This document shows positions 17,728-25,883 of a stretch of 59,727 nt of DNA, piece by piece. Positions within the stretch are counted from its first letter, which is position 1. Each line of letters opens with the position of its first letter. The notes below the pieces were generated by a model. That model saw nothing but the letters and a program-made list of their open reading frames with translations. It was not told where the DNA came from and did not search any database. This stretch comes from Eubacterium sp. (lineage in GTDB: Bacteria > Bacillota > Clostridia > Lachnospirales > Lachnospiraceae). The position numbers were made by a program, and so were the translations under genes. The stretch covers positions 1 through 59,727 of the forward strand of contig JAFOIV010000061.1 in NCBI GenBank assembly GCA_017420535.1, read 5' to 3'.

Positions 17728-18725
17728 TGCTTAATCACCTCTTCAATCGGAGCACGAAGTATATAATAGATAGACCATAAAAGAAATCCAGCTATAAATA
17801 AGTCGCTTATCAAATACCCCTTAACAAGCTGAATACCATATGCAGGATATATAACATAGCAGTAAATTAATCCAACTATAACTGACATAAGGAAAATCAA
17901 AAAATACTTAAGAAAAATAGTTAATCCAATATCTATTTTTGTTGCTCCAACAATTCTATTAATTACTAAATCTCTTTTTTGTTGTTCAATCCAACGTATA
18001 GAAATAAGGATCAGACATAAAAAACATGCGGTCAAAAGAAGAATAAACCATCTAGCCGTCACAATTTTAGGCATGACCATTTCTGAAAACTCAGCAGCTT
18101 TAGCAAGTTCATTTATTATCAACCCATTATCCACATAATATTTTTTTATTTCTGCACTTATAATATCTGGATCAATTTTTTCTAAATAGTCAAAAATAAA
18201 AACTCTTGCGTCTTTTAGATCAACCGTACTCATATTAATAAAGACATACGAATCATATATAGTTTCTTTTTCATATCCTAATACTCCAATAACCTGGTAA
18301 TCCTTACCATTAATATTTATAAATTGTTTATTATCCTTGTTATAGGTTTCATTTACCCTGTCTTTACCTATAACACAAACATAATTATCCTTTTTAAAAT
18401 CTGTAGCTTTAAAAAATCTTCCCTTTTTCATAGGAAGATTAATATAACTCTTATTAAAATAAATGTATCGTATTGTTCCATATTCCTGCTCAATATCAGT
18501 ATAGATAGCTATACTTGATTTTAATGATTTCACTGCACCAATAATATCATCAGCATTTTCATGTTTTTCTATTCTTAATATTTCAACTGCATCCCCAAGA
18601 TTACCTGATCCCATTTTATTCAATGCTTCCATCAGCGTAAGATGATTTAGCATTAATATAGATACAATCGGAATAATACAGAAAACTACTAAAAGCAGAA
18701 TTGTTGTATATCTTATTTTATGCAT
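17724..18725 (-). CDS. FtsX-type ABC transporter permease (upstream half)
   Basis: A 333-aa membrane protein with the same plan as its neighbour: an N-terminal helix (TTILLLVVFCIIPIVSILML), an extracytoplasmic domain of about 185 residues including GKDYQVIGVLGYEKE (typical MacB-PCD element), then three C-terminal helices starting ARWFILLLTACFLCLILI. The downstream end overlaps the next permease gene by four bases. Only a weak ribosome site is seen before the ATG at 18725. A terminator-like hairpin separates it from the secreted peptide gene upstream, so transport genes are probably expressed by read-through. Confidence 0.65.
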   Translation of the reverse strand: MHKIRYTTILLLVVFCIIPIVSILMLNHLTLMEALNKMGSGNLGDAVEILRIEKHENADDIIGAVKSLKSSIAIYTDIEQEYGTIRYIYFNKSYINLPMKKGRFFKATDFKKDNYVCVIGKDRVNETYNKDNKQFININGKDYQVIGVLGYEKETIYDSYVFINMSTVDLKDARVFIFDYLEKIDPDIISAEIKKYYVDNGLIINELAKAAEFSEMVMPKIVTARWFILLLTACFLCLILISIRWIEQQKRDLVINRIVGATKIDIGLTIFLKYFLIFLMSVIVGLIYCYVIYPAYGIQLVKGYLISDLFIAGFLLWSIYYILRAPIEEVIKQ

Positions 18726-18761
18726 ATTTTTTCTTTATTCCCGTATTATAAAATTATAGTT

Positions 18762-18791
18762 AAAAAAAGGAATCTATATTTCAAGATTCCT
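18762..18791 (-). terminator. Terminator/attenuator between peptide gene and exporter genes
   Basis: AGGAATC (stem), ten bases, GATTCCT followed by TTTTTT on the minus strand. It lies between the secreted peptide gene and the first permease gene and may set a high ratio of peptide to exporter. Confidence 0.65.
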
Positions 18792-18803
18792 GTAAAAAAT
18801 CAG

Positions 18804-19166
18804 TTAAGGTGTTCCGTAATAGGCATACGCTGTAGGAAAGTAAAACCTAAAACCATGACATGGGACTGTTTCAGTTTTCGCCGTACGTTTTATATTTCCA
18901 TTATCATAACATCTTCCAGTATCAGCCATACACTCGTCACCCTTTCCAACCATGGCCCTTATGTAATGCATTCCATAATAACCATCTGTTCCTGCCCAAC
19001 ATTCTTTATGACTTTTTTCATAACCATCAGGAAATATTGAAGCTCCACTATAAAAACTATCCTCCAAACTTTTTGCCTTTACATTTAATGATATGGTAAA
19101 AATAGCAATCACCCCAATAATCCCCGTTAAGGCAATTCGTTTTTTAATTATTTTATTTTGTTTCAC
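18804..19166 (-). CDS. Small secreted four-cysteine protein, bacteriocin-like
   Basis: A 120-aa pre-protein. A basic start (MKQNKIIKKR) and a hydrophobic core (IALTGIIGVIAIFTISL) end at NVKA, a Sec signal peptidase I site, leaving about 88 residues. The mature part is rich in Tyr, Gly and His, has four cysteines (two possible disulfides), a GMHYIRAMVGKGDECMADTGR stretch interrupted at Cys, and an aromatic end AYAYYGTP. The GTG start has AGAGGT ten bases upstream. It precedes a MacB-type exporter with two FtsX halves, the layout of lactococcin-972-like bacteriocins; primary similarity is weak, so this is a candidate only. Confidence 0.6.
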   Translation of the reverse strand: MKQNKIIKKRIALTGIIGVIAIFTISLNVKAKSLEDSFYSGASIFPDGYEKSHKECWAGTDGYYGMHYIRAMVGKGDECMADTGRCYDNGNIKRTAKTETVPCHGFRFYFPTAYAYYGTP

Positions 19167-19200
19167 TAATAAGTTTACCTCTTTTCTATTATTTTATTTA

Positions 19201-19435
19201 CACTCAAATAAAAAAGCAGTATACTTTAGCTAGTACTTTTTTTGAGTGCTAGGTGTTTGGGACTTTGGTTATTCGCGAATTTAAGCCAAAGTCCTTTTTA
19301 TATATACACAGTTATTTCAACTGTGATATATTAATAAATTATTTTATTTATATTTTTCTTTAATATATTTATATTGAATCAATTGCGATTATCATATCAC
19401 AAATAAATGCACATTTCAATAAAAAATGTGCATTT
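19201..19435. other. Dyad-rich intergenic region upstream of the secreted peptide gene
   Basis: The 19167-19573 gap has no gene. It holds four inverted repeats: CACTCAAA ... TTTGAGTG (19201-19248, with inner AAAAAAG/CTTTTTT), GGACTTTGG ... CCAAAGTCC with a palindromic ATTCGCGAAT between (19260-19294, followed by TTTTT on the plus strand), CACAGTT-5-AACTGTG (19307-19325) and a perfect 12-base AAATGCACATTT-7-AAATGTGCATTT (19405-19435). A TATACT -10-like box lies inside the first. These may be operators, terminators or structured RNA. Confidence 0.5.
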
Positions 19436-19573
19436 TCGACTATAAATCATATAATGCTATTATCATCGTCAATTTCTGACAAACTTAATACATATAAGCT
19501 TTTACACTTAAAAAATGAGTTCCCTCCATACTTTTTTTGCTAAGTCTTATTATTAAAATAGTTCTTCGAGTTG

Positions 19574-20536
19574 TTAATATCCCAGAGCCTCACATAATAC
19601 CCTGACCATATTCCGGATTTCCCTTGTATTCACAGGATGTTTTGCACTTTCAAAAGTCCAGATTACAGAATCATATTGGTAAAACCCGTTTGCCTCATAT
19701 TCCCTTATTTTTAGCAAAGCTTCATCCCTATATTCCATGTCATCCATCATCCCAAAATGTTCCCAGAACACTTCTTTTCTTTCTTTGATATTCAACAGCG
19801 TAAAGTCAGGATGAACTGTTCTTTTCTTCAACCGCAGAGGTTTCTCATATAAAAAAGGAATACCATTTTCCTCTAGGATATCAGCTATTATCACTTCAGA
19901 TTTTGAACGAACCCTAAGTCCTTGTCTTGTATAATACTCAGGATAATCTTCTTTGAATGGCAATCCTATATATTTCTGTTCTATCCATTTTTTAATATAA
20001 TCTCCATCCGATATATAATGTGATTGAATCAGCTCTCTTTTACCTAACGACATCTCTTTAAGTGCAGTCTCATAAGGATTGCTTATTTCTGATGCTATAT
20101 ATTTCTCTAATGTATTCTTTGCATCCTTCAACAATGCTAAAAGTCTTTCATCATACTCTATCTGAGCTAGCATAAAAGCTTTTGATAGTTCTTTTTTTGA
20201 TATGTATTCACCATTGGTGTCAGATTTTTCTCTCCGTATGAAATACTGGTACACATTTCCATGCTTTACCGCACGAAGTTTAACCTTTTGCGGTGCTATA
20301 TTTTTTAGCTTTTCCAATTCACATAAGACTTGTTTAATACTGTTCTCTAACACATTAATCTCTTTTACCATTTCATGATTGTTCATCAAATATTCCATCC
20401 CCTTTTCCAAAATATAAACTCCTGTTTTCCTTGTAATATAGCCTTTCATTTCATCACTATCAAAACCAGGATCAAAGTAGCTGCGGCTATAATTTTCATA
20501 TTTTCTTATCGTTTTATAGCCAACCGCAGCTCTCAA
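19574..20536 (-). CDS. Orphan protein with PD-(D/E)XK-nuclease-like C-terminus; start uncertain
   Basis: About 320 aa as read from a TTG at 20536, or 291 aa from ATG 20449; neither has a convincing ribosome site. Residues about 30-165 are charged and helical (possible coiled coil). The C-terminal third has RSKSEVIIADILEENGIPFLY, then VHPDFTLL, then KEVFWEHFG, resembling the E, D and (D/E)-x-K positions of a PD-(D/E)XK nuclease, with His where Lys is usual. I do not recognise a named family. The first 20 or so residues are encoded inside the first copy of a 73-bp tandem repeat, so the 5' end may have been rearranged or the gene may be decaying. Confidence 0.5.
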   Translation of the reverse strand: MRAAVGYKTIRKYENYSRSYFDPGFDSDEMKGYITRKTGVYILEKGMEYLMNNHEMVKEINVLENSIKQVLCELEKLKNIAPQKVKLRAVKHGNVYQYFIRREKSDTNGEYISKKELSKAFMLAQIEYDERLLALLKDAKNTLEKYIASEISNPYETALKEMSLGKRELIQSHYISDGDYIKKWIEQKYIGLPFKEDYPEYYTRQGLRVRSKSEVIIADILEENGIPFLYEKPLRLKKRTVHPDFTLLNIKERKEVFWEHFGMMDDMEYRDEALLKIREYEANGFYQYDSVIWTFESAKHPVNTREIRNMVRVLCEALGY

Positions 20537-20849
20537 AATCAGTATCTCGGCTGCCGCGGCTATAATTTCCTTATTTTCTTATCCTTTTATAGCCAATCGC
20601 AGCTCTCAAAATCAGTATCTCGGCTGCTGCGGCTATAATTTCCTTATTTTCCTGTCTTTTTATAGCCAATCACCTCCCTAAAGCTCCACATCCAAACGTC
20701 AACGGCTATAATTTCCTTATTTTCTTATCTTTTTATAGCCAATCACCTCCCTAAAGCTCCACATCCAAACGTCAACGGCTATAATTTCCACATTTTCCTG
20801 TCTTTTTATAGCCATTCACCTCACTCAAGCTTCACATTAATTCACGGTT
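20485..20849. repeat. Five tandem 73-bp repeats, each with a 37-base inverted-repeat unit
   Basis: Copies start at 20485, 20558, 20631, 20704 and 20777, an exact 73-base period. Each begins GGCTATAA and 21 bases later has TTATAGCC (a 37-base hairpin unit), followed by a 36-base tail. Tails 1-2 are alike (containing CTCAAAATCAGTATCTCGG); tails 3-4 are alike and 5 is a variant (ACCTCCCTAAAGCTCC type). The array fills the comEC-to-orphan gap and extends into the orphan gene's 5' end. Confidence 0.9.
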
Positions 20850-20880
20850 ATTCCCAGCTCTCCCCCCTTTCTGGCAAGAT

Positions 20881-23856
20881 TTACTCTTCTATAATTATCG
20901 CCCCATCTTTATCCGTTCTATAAACCTTACAGCCTGCCTCCTCCAACCTCTCTAGAGTTTCCTTATGAGGGTGGCCATAAAGGTTATTCTCTCCTGCAGA
21001 TATTATCGCTATGTCGCAATCCACACTTTTAAGAAAAGCTTCCGAGGAAGAATATTTTGAACCATGATGAGGTACTTTTAAAATTCTGAGAACATCTTCT
21101 TTTTCCTTTTTATCTTCCACATCTGATTCTTCTTTTCCCTTTCTATCTTTCACATCAGAATCTTCTTTTCCCTTTCTATCTTCCACATCAGAATCTTCTT
21201 TTTTTCCAATAGACTGTTTTACAAGTTTTTCTTCAACATAGGAGCTGATGTCACCTGTAAAAATAGCTTCCATTTTTTTATATCTAAGCTCTGCCACCAA
21301 AGAATAGTCATTACCGCTGTTTTCAACCAGTCCATTAAAAAGCTGCCTTTGATCATGTTTTTCATATTTATCCTTTTTCACCATATCTCTACCATATTCA
21401 CCTGTTTTCATTGTTTTTTCATCTTCAATAGATTTCTTATCTTTAAAAGGATACAGGATATTTATACTCAGCTCTCCCTTACTGATCACATCCCCTGCAT
21501 TAAGATATATAATCTTAGTACTATGATCTTCTTTAGATTCTTTTGTATCCAGCCACGTGAGAACTGCCTTCATATTTTTATCTTCTGCAGTTCCTTTAGC
21601 AAAAGCGATATTCTTAATTTTTATTTTTTCTATATCTGAAAGATTGATAAGTTCGATTATCCCATTTATATGATCCTCATCTGTATGGGACACAAAGATC
21701 ACATCTATCTTATCAATCCCATAATATTTCAATGCCGGGATAAGTGTCCTGTAACCTACATCCTTAACCGAAGAAGATCCTGCATCAAATATATAATTGC
21801 CGCTGCTTCTTGTATGGACGATACAGCAGTCTCCCTGACCAACATCAAGAAATAAAACACATTCCCGACATTGATTTATAATTTTTACTGTTCCTACGGA
21901 AATGATCATCATAAGGATATAAATGGATAAAGTTATCACATATTCTCTTCTTTTGTCATTTCCTATTTTTTCTGATCTATGCTTATGTCTGCGATGTCGA
22001 AATACCTGCTGATGAAACACCTGATTCCAAAGTGAATGATGATGAAACACCTGTTTTCGAAGTGAATGATGATGAAACACCTGATTCCGAAGTGAATGAT
22101 GATGAAACACCTGTTTTCGAAGTGAATGATGATGAAATGTATGATACTTAAGTGCATGATAAATAAACACTGTTATGATATAAAAGATAACACATATGAT
22201 AACAACTCCTGCTGTCCCGATATGACCTGTGGTTATATAAGAACCTGGAAGCTTTATTATAAATCTTCCAACTGCTTCGTAGATATTAAGCACCCACTTG
22301 GCAGGAAGAACTATTATAGAACAAATAAATCTCAGCCATCCTGCATTTGCTCCTACTCCTGACACACTTGCTGCATTTGCTCCTACTCCTGACACACTTG
22401 CTGCATTTGCTCCTGCTCCTAATACACTTATTACATCAGCTCCTCCCCCTAACACACTTATCAACCTGATGATCAACAGATATATCCCAACTCCAGTAAA
22501 ACCCGAAACAAGTGCAATGCTTAAAAGTGGCACAAGAAGCATATTTATCAAAAGCGAAAAAACAGGAATACCATAATAATTGTTTAACATAACAGGAAGC
22601 ATGACAGCATTTAAAATAATACCCATCAAGCCTGCCTTTATCAGATATTTTATATATTTTCTAAGTCTAAGAGGAACCATAAGAAATCTTTCATTCTTAA
22701 AGATCAGTTTGTAAAAAACCTGACTGACAAGAACCCCTGCTACCGCAAGATAACTCATAATAAATCCCGGGGAATATATAGCATATGGATTAATGATGAT
22801 ATTTATAAAAAGAGCAAGAAATAAACTAGTAACCGAATCAGCCGCAGAAGAAAAAAACCTTCCACCCATTATAACTGTCATCATGATCACAGCGCGACTT
22901 GTCGCTTCTGCAAATCCCGTTATCGAACCATATAAAACAATAAAAATGATAGTCAATCCCGCTGCAGCTCTCCTCCTCCTGCATAAAAGCATGAAAAAAA
23001 AGAAAAAGGCTTCCGCAACAAGACTCACATGAAGTCCAGAAATTGCAAGCATATGGGCCATACCATTCATCTGATAAATGATATATTCTTCTCTATCAAT
23101 ATCTTCTTTATCTCCCAGCAACATAGAAGATAAAAGCCCCGCCTTCTTTTTAGGTAAAATTAAGTACAGCGCTTCCTTCATATCCATTTTTATCCCATAC
23201 AGAATTTTTCTTAAACTGTTTCTTCTTTTAATTTCAATAACTTTTCCCTTGATCAAAAAATCAATACCTTTTGACTTATAATAGGAATTTTTGTCAAAAC
23301 CTCCTGGATTAGATGCTTTCTTTATCTCCTCCAACTGCCCCTTTAAAGTTATTTGGTCCCCAGGCAGTATCTTATAATCTTTAGAGCCATCTTTTCCCTC
23401 GCCATTTATATAACTACCCTCGCCCTTTATATAACAATCCTCGCCCTTTGAACATCCCTCGCTGCTAATATACGCATCGCCATCTTTTAAATAAAAGATC
23501 ACCTTTCCTTCTTTTGTTTTTATCACATAACTCTTATATCCATCCCCTTCCTTTAAACTTATTATTTCGCCAGAACATATAACCTCCGTATCCCCCATTC
23601 TTTTAAAGCTGCTTACTTCTCTATACCTAAGGCAGGAATACAATACTCCGTGACCCGCCCCTAAAAGCAAGCCAAAAAAAAGCAGGAAATATATGACTCG
23701 GATTTCTCCGGTCATATATTTTCTGCCTCTTCTGATTATCAAACCTGCCGTTAACGTGACAGGTATTATCCATAGTATATTACTTATTAGTAACCTAACT
23801 ATTATCTCCCCTAAAACAAAGAGGAAGAGAAATAGTGCCAATGGTCTTTTTATCAT
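20881..23856 (-). CDS. comEC: ComEC/Rec2 DNA-uptake channel with in-frame minisatellites
   Basis: About 991 aa. ComEC carries transforming single-stranded DNA across the membrane. Order: N-terminal helices and DUF4131 region, polytopic competence domain (MAHMLAISGLHVSLVAEAFF near residue 270), then a metallo-beta-lactamase-like domain with QGDCCIVHTR, SHTDEDHINGI, VPHHGSKYSSSE and GHPHKETLERL. The length exceeds the usual 750-800 aa because of four low-complexity repeat blocks (about residues 126-153, 465-506, 566-616 and 882-915), one His-rich. The start is ATG 23856 with GCGGAGG close upstream; an upstream TTG was rejected. All repeats keep the frame, so the gene looks intact. Confidence 0.92.
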   Translation of the reverse strand: MIKRPLALFLFLFVLGEIIVRLLISNILWIIPVTLTAGLIIRRGRKYMTGEIRVIYFLLFFGLLLGAGHGVLYSCLRYREVSSFKRMGDTEVICSGEIISLKEGDGYKSYVIKTKEGKVIFYLKDGDAYISSEGCSKGEDCYIKGEGSYINGEGKDGSKDYKILPGDQITLKGQLEEIKKASNPGGFDKNSYYKSKGIDFLIKGKVIEIKRRNSLRKILYGIKMDMKEALYLILPKKKAGLLSSMLLGDKEDIDREEYIIYQMNGMAHMLAISGLHVSLVAEAFFFFFMLLCRRRRAAAGLTIIFIVLYGSITGFAEATSRAVIMMTVIMGGRFFSSAADSVTSLFLALFINIIINPYAIYSPGFIMSYLAVAGVLVSQVFYKLIFKNERFLMVPLRLRKYIKYLIKAGLMGIILNAVMLPVMLNNYYGIPVFSLLINMLLVPLLSIALVSGFTGVGIYLLIIRLISVLGGGADVISVLGAGANAASVSGVGANAASVSGVGANAGWLRFICSIIVLPAKWVLNIYEAVGRFIIKLPGSYITTGHIGTAGVVIICVIFYIITVFIYHALKYHTFHHHSLRKQVFHHHSLRNQVFHHHSLRKQVFHHHSLWNQVFHQQVFRHRRHKHRSEKIGNDKRREYVITLSIYILMMIISVGTVKIINQCRECVLFLDVGQGDCCIVHTRSSGNYIFDAGSSSVKDVGYRTLIPALKYYGIDKIDVIFVSHTDEDHINGIIELINLSDIEKIKIKNIAFAKGTAEDKNMKAVLTWLDTKESKEDHSTKIIYLNAGDVISKGELSINILYPFKDKKSIEDEKTMKTGEYGRDMVKKDKYEKHDQRQLFNGLVENSGNDYSLVAELRYKKMEAIFTGDISSYVEEKLVKQSIGKKEDSDVEDRKGKEDSDVKDRKGKEESDVEDKKEKEDVLRILKVPHHGSKYSSSEAFLKSVDCDIAIISAGENNLYGHPHKETLERLEEAGCKVYRTDKDGAIIIEE
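21111..21209. repeat. 33-bp in-frame minisatellite in comEC (3 copies)
   Basis: Copies start at 21111, 21144 and 21177. On the minus strand they encode 11-residue charged units of the form RKGKEDSDVED inside the metallo-beta-lactamase-like domain. Confidence 0.85.
22011..22160. repeat. 30-bp in-frame minisatellite in comEC (4 copies plus partial), His-rich
   Basis: Copies start at 22011, 22041, 22071, 22101, with a decayed fifth at 22131. They encode ten-residue units HHHSLRKQVF / HHHSLRNQVF between the last competence-domain helices and the beta-lactamase-like domain. Alternate copies (1 and 3; 2 and 4) are most alike, suggesting duplication of a 60-base pair. Confidence 0.9.
22341..22463. 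repeat. 30-bp in-frame minisatellite in comEC (about 4 copies)
   Basis: Copies start at 22341, 22371, 22401 and a degenerate one at 22431. On the minus strand they encode NAASVSGVGA-like units in a loop between membrane helices. Confidence 0.88.
23399..23479. repeat. 21/18-bp in-frame repeat in comEC (about 4 copies)
   Basis: Units starting TCGCC at 23399, 23420, 23441, 23459 and 23477. They encode KGEGSYI/NGEGKDG-like Gly/Glu units in the N-terminal soluble domain. Confidence 0.7.
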
Positions 23857-23873
23857 AATCCTCCGCAATTTTA

Positions 23874-23932
23874 TCACATCAATTCCCGTAATTAGGATCA
23901 ATGCCTTTAATCACATCAATTACCGTAATAAT
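23874..23932. repeat. 37-bp imperfect duplication at the 3' end of the kinase gene
   Basis: TCACATCAATTnCCGTAAT occurs at 23874 and 23911 (37 bases apart). The right copy holds the kinase stop codon; the left copy lies in the 60-base spacer before comEC. Confidence 0.7.
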
Positions 23933-25883
23933 AAAATGATGCGTCAGTATAAGTTGCCGTCTCAATATCCCCGCCATTCATAGTATTAACGGTAATAACA
24001 ATATCTCCGATATTCCTTATCTGAGAAAGACTGTTTACAACTGCTGCTTTATTAAGAAGCAGCTCTTCCTTTGATAAAGATTCGTCTGCAGTAAAGCTTA
24101 ATGATACTGTATTCTTACTAGTCATGATATATCCACTATAAGACAGCGTCTGCGGAAACTCTATCTGGGACATAACTTCCTCTATTGATACAGAAACATT
24201 ATCCGGCTGTTTTAAAGGATACTTATCTTCCTTAGAAAGAAGCCTTTCTCCATCGGAATAATAAATTCTGATCTTGTTACCATCAGAAGATCTGATTTCT
24301 TCCTCAAGCCCTACTGAAACAGTATCTTTAACATTACCTCCCATGGAACAACCCATAAGAGAAAATGCCATAACCAGCATCATCAGTGCAGTGGTGATGC
24401 TCTTTTTGCTTTTTGTTTTTCCTTTGCCCTGATCATCAACGGCATCATGTTTGATTGGAATTCTCACAGTAAATGTAGTTCCCTTTCCTGATTCACTATA
24501 AAGTCTTATAGTTCCGCCATGAGCATTAACTACATTTCTTGATATTGATAGTCCAAGACCTGTTCCACCTGTGTCACGGCTTCTAGCTTTATCAACTCTG
24601 TAGAACTTGTCAAACACCTTATCCTTTGCATCATCAGGGATGCCGACACCTGAATCTGCAACCTTAACATAAAAATATTTATGGTCAGCATTAAGGGAAA
24701 TCTTGATCCAACCATTATCTACATTATATTTAACAGCATTTTCTACAAGATTTGATATAGCTATTGAAAATTTAACGCTATCTACGTCTGCCACAACATC
24801 TTTATAGCTTTCATAGGTAAGACGAATTCCTCTATTTTCAGCAAGAGGAGTTACCCTCTTTAATATAACATCAATAAGCTCATTGATATTGGCTGATTTA
24901 AAATTCATGATGGTATTCTGCTTATCAGTCTTTACTAAGATAAGGAGATCATTTATTGTGGTGGTCTCTCTATCAATCTCAGCAACAATATCCGTCATAA
25001 ATTCTCTATAGTCATCAACTGAAGTATTCTCATTTCCTAAAATGGATTCCGCCAGCACCTTCATTGACGCGATCGGAGTCTTTAATTCGTGAGATACATT
25101 TGAAACAAATTCCTGGCGGGATGAATCTGCTGATGCCAGTTTGCTAAGCACCGCATTATAATTTCGCACCAGATATCTGGTTTCCCTAAAACCTTTCTCC
25201 ACGATCTGGGTATCAAGATTTCCATCTGATGCCTGTCTTATCTGTTTTGCAATGCTTTCAATATCTTTGACTGATACCTTGGATATCCAAATTGCAGCGA
25301 AAATTGAAAATAAAATAAGGACACTCCCAACTGCAATAAGCTTTTCCGCAATATCCTTATAAACCTTTTCAATTCTTTTAATTGAAGATGTTATTATAAC
25401 TACTCCAGTAATATCATCCTTCTGATCCTTTACAGGATACATAACCTGCGCGATACTTCCGGCGATGTGATTTTGGCTGTCTTTCTTACCAGTCATTACA
25501 TCCATTACATCTCCACTGATAATGTAAGTTCCGTAATTCTTGTCCCCCTTCTCCGTCTTATTGGAAAATGTATCTCTTAAGATTCTATAATCTCTTGATA
25601 CTATCATGACTCGGCCTTCATAAAGAGACGCCACAGTCTTTGTCTCATACTGGATCCTGTCACTTCCGGCAATATTGCCTATTCCTATCTCTCCAATCTC
25701 TTCAGACAACTTCCTTGCATTTTCCATTGTAGTGTCAATAAGATTTCTGGATTCGCTTCTTCCTATCAGATGGATCATAAGAGCACTTATAAATGTAATA
25801 ACTGCAAGTATAAGTATTATGATAGACGCCCGGATAAAGCCGCGCATACTGACATAAAATTGTTTATCTTTGTTCTTTTTCAT
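23916..25883 (-). CDS. Sensor histidine kinase fused to a GerMN lipoprotein-like domain
   Basis: A 655-aa protein. Helix 1 (about 15-40), extracytoplasmic sensor (41-180), helix 2 (about 182-204), HAMP, HisKA with SHELKTPIASM (H265), then the ATPase with NLVENAVKYN, DSGVGIPDD and GTGLGLSIS, ending near residue 478. A basic linker KGKTKSKK leads to a third hydrophobic segment (495-512) ending LMGC, a lipobox-like motif (C512), and residues 513-655 form a GerMN-type domain that would be outside. The usual arrangement is two separate genes. The ATG overlaps ppk by 20 bases. No response regulator is adjacent. The kinase part is WalK/PhoR-like. Confidence 0.88.
   Translation of the reverse strand: MKKNKDKQFYVSMRGFIRASIIILILAVITFISALMIHLIGRSESRNLIDTTMENARKLSEEIGEIGIGNIAGSDRIQYETKTVASLYEGRVMIVSRDYRILRDTFSNKTEKGDKNYGTYIISGDVMDVMTGKKDSQNHIAGSIAQVMYPVKDQKDDITGVVIITSSIKRIEKVYKDIAEKLIAVGSVLILFSIFAAIWISKVSVKDIESIAKQIRQASDGNLDTQIVEKGFRETRYLVRNYNAVLSKLASADSSRQEFVSNVSHELKTPIASMKVLAESILGNENTSVDDYREFMTDIVAEIDRETTTINDLLILVKTDKQNTIMNFKSANINELIDVILKRVTPLAENRGIRLTYESYKDVVADVDSVKFSIAISNLVENAVKYNVDNGWIKISLNADHKYFYVKVADSGVGIPDDAKDKVFDKFYRVDKARSRDTGGTGLGLSISRNVVNAHGGTIRLYSESGKGTTFTVRIPIKHDAVDDQGKGKTKSKKSITTALMMLVMAFSLMGCSMGGNVKDTVSVGLEEEIRSSDGNKIRIYYSDGERLLSKEDKYPLKQPDNVSVSIEEVMSQIEFPQTLSYSGYIMTSKNTVSLSFTADESLSKEELLLNKAAVVNSLSQIRNIGDIVITVNTMNGGDIETATYTDASFYYYGN

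Noticed and set aside
15787-19166. Lantibiotic cluster
   Set aside because: No lanthionine synthetase, no leader-cleaving protease domain, and the small protein has a Sec signal peptide rather than a double-glycine leader.
20485-20849. CRISPR array (37-base repeat, 36-base spacers)
   Set aside because: The 'spacers' are near-identical to each other (1 = 2, 3 = 4, 5 similar), there are only five units, and no cas gene is in the window. It is a tandem duplication array.
22298-22576. Plus-strand open frame with TLAAFAPTPD repeats
   Set aside because: It is the antisense of the 30-bp comEC minisatellite; repeats with a period divisible by three keep all frames open.
18700-24000. Prophage or integrative element around the repeat-rich region
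   Set aside because: No integrase, recombinase, transposase, phage structural gene, tRNA or flanking direct repeat was found; comEC and the kinase gene are core genes.
24360-24420. Separate start codon for a GerMN lipoprotein gene
   Set aside because: The only ATGs lie inside the hydrophobic segment without a basic N-region or a Shine-Dalgarno at proper distance, so the fused reading is preferred.
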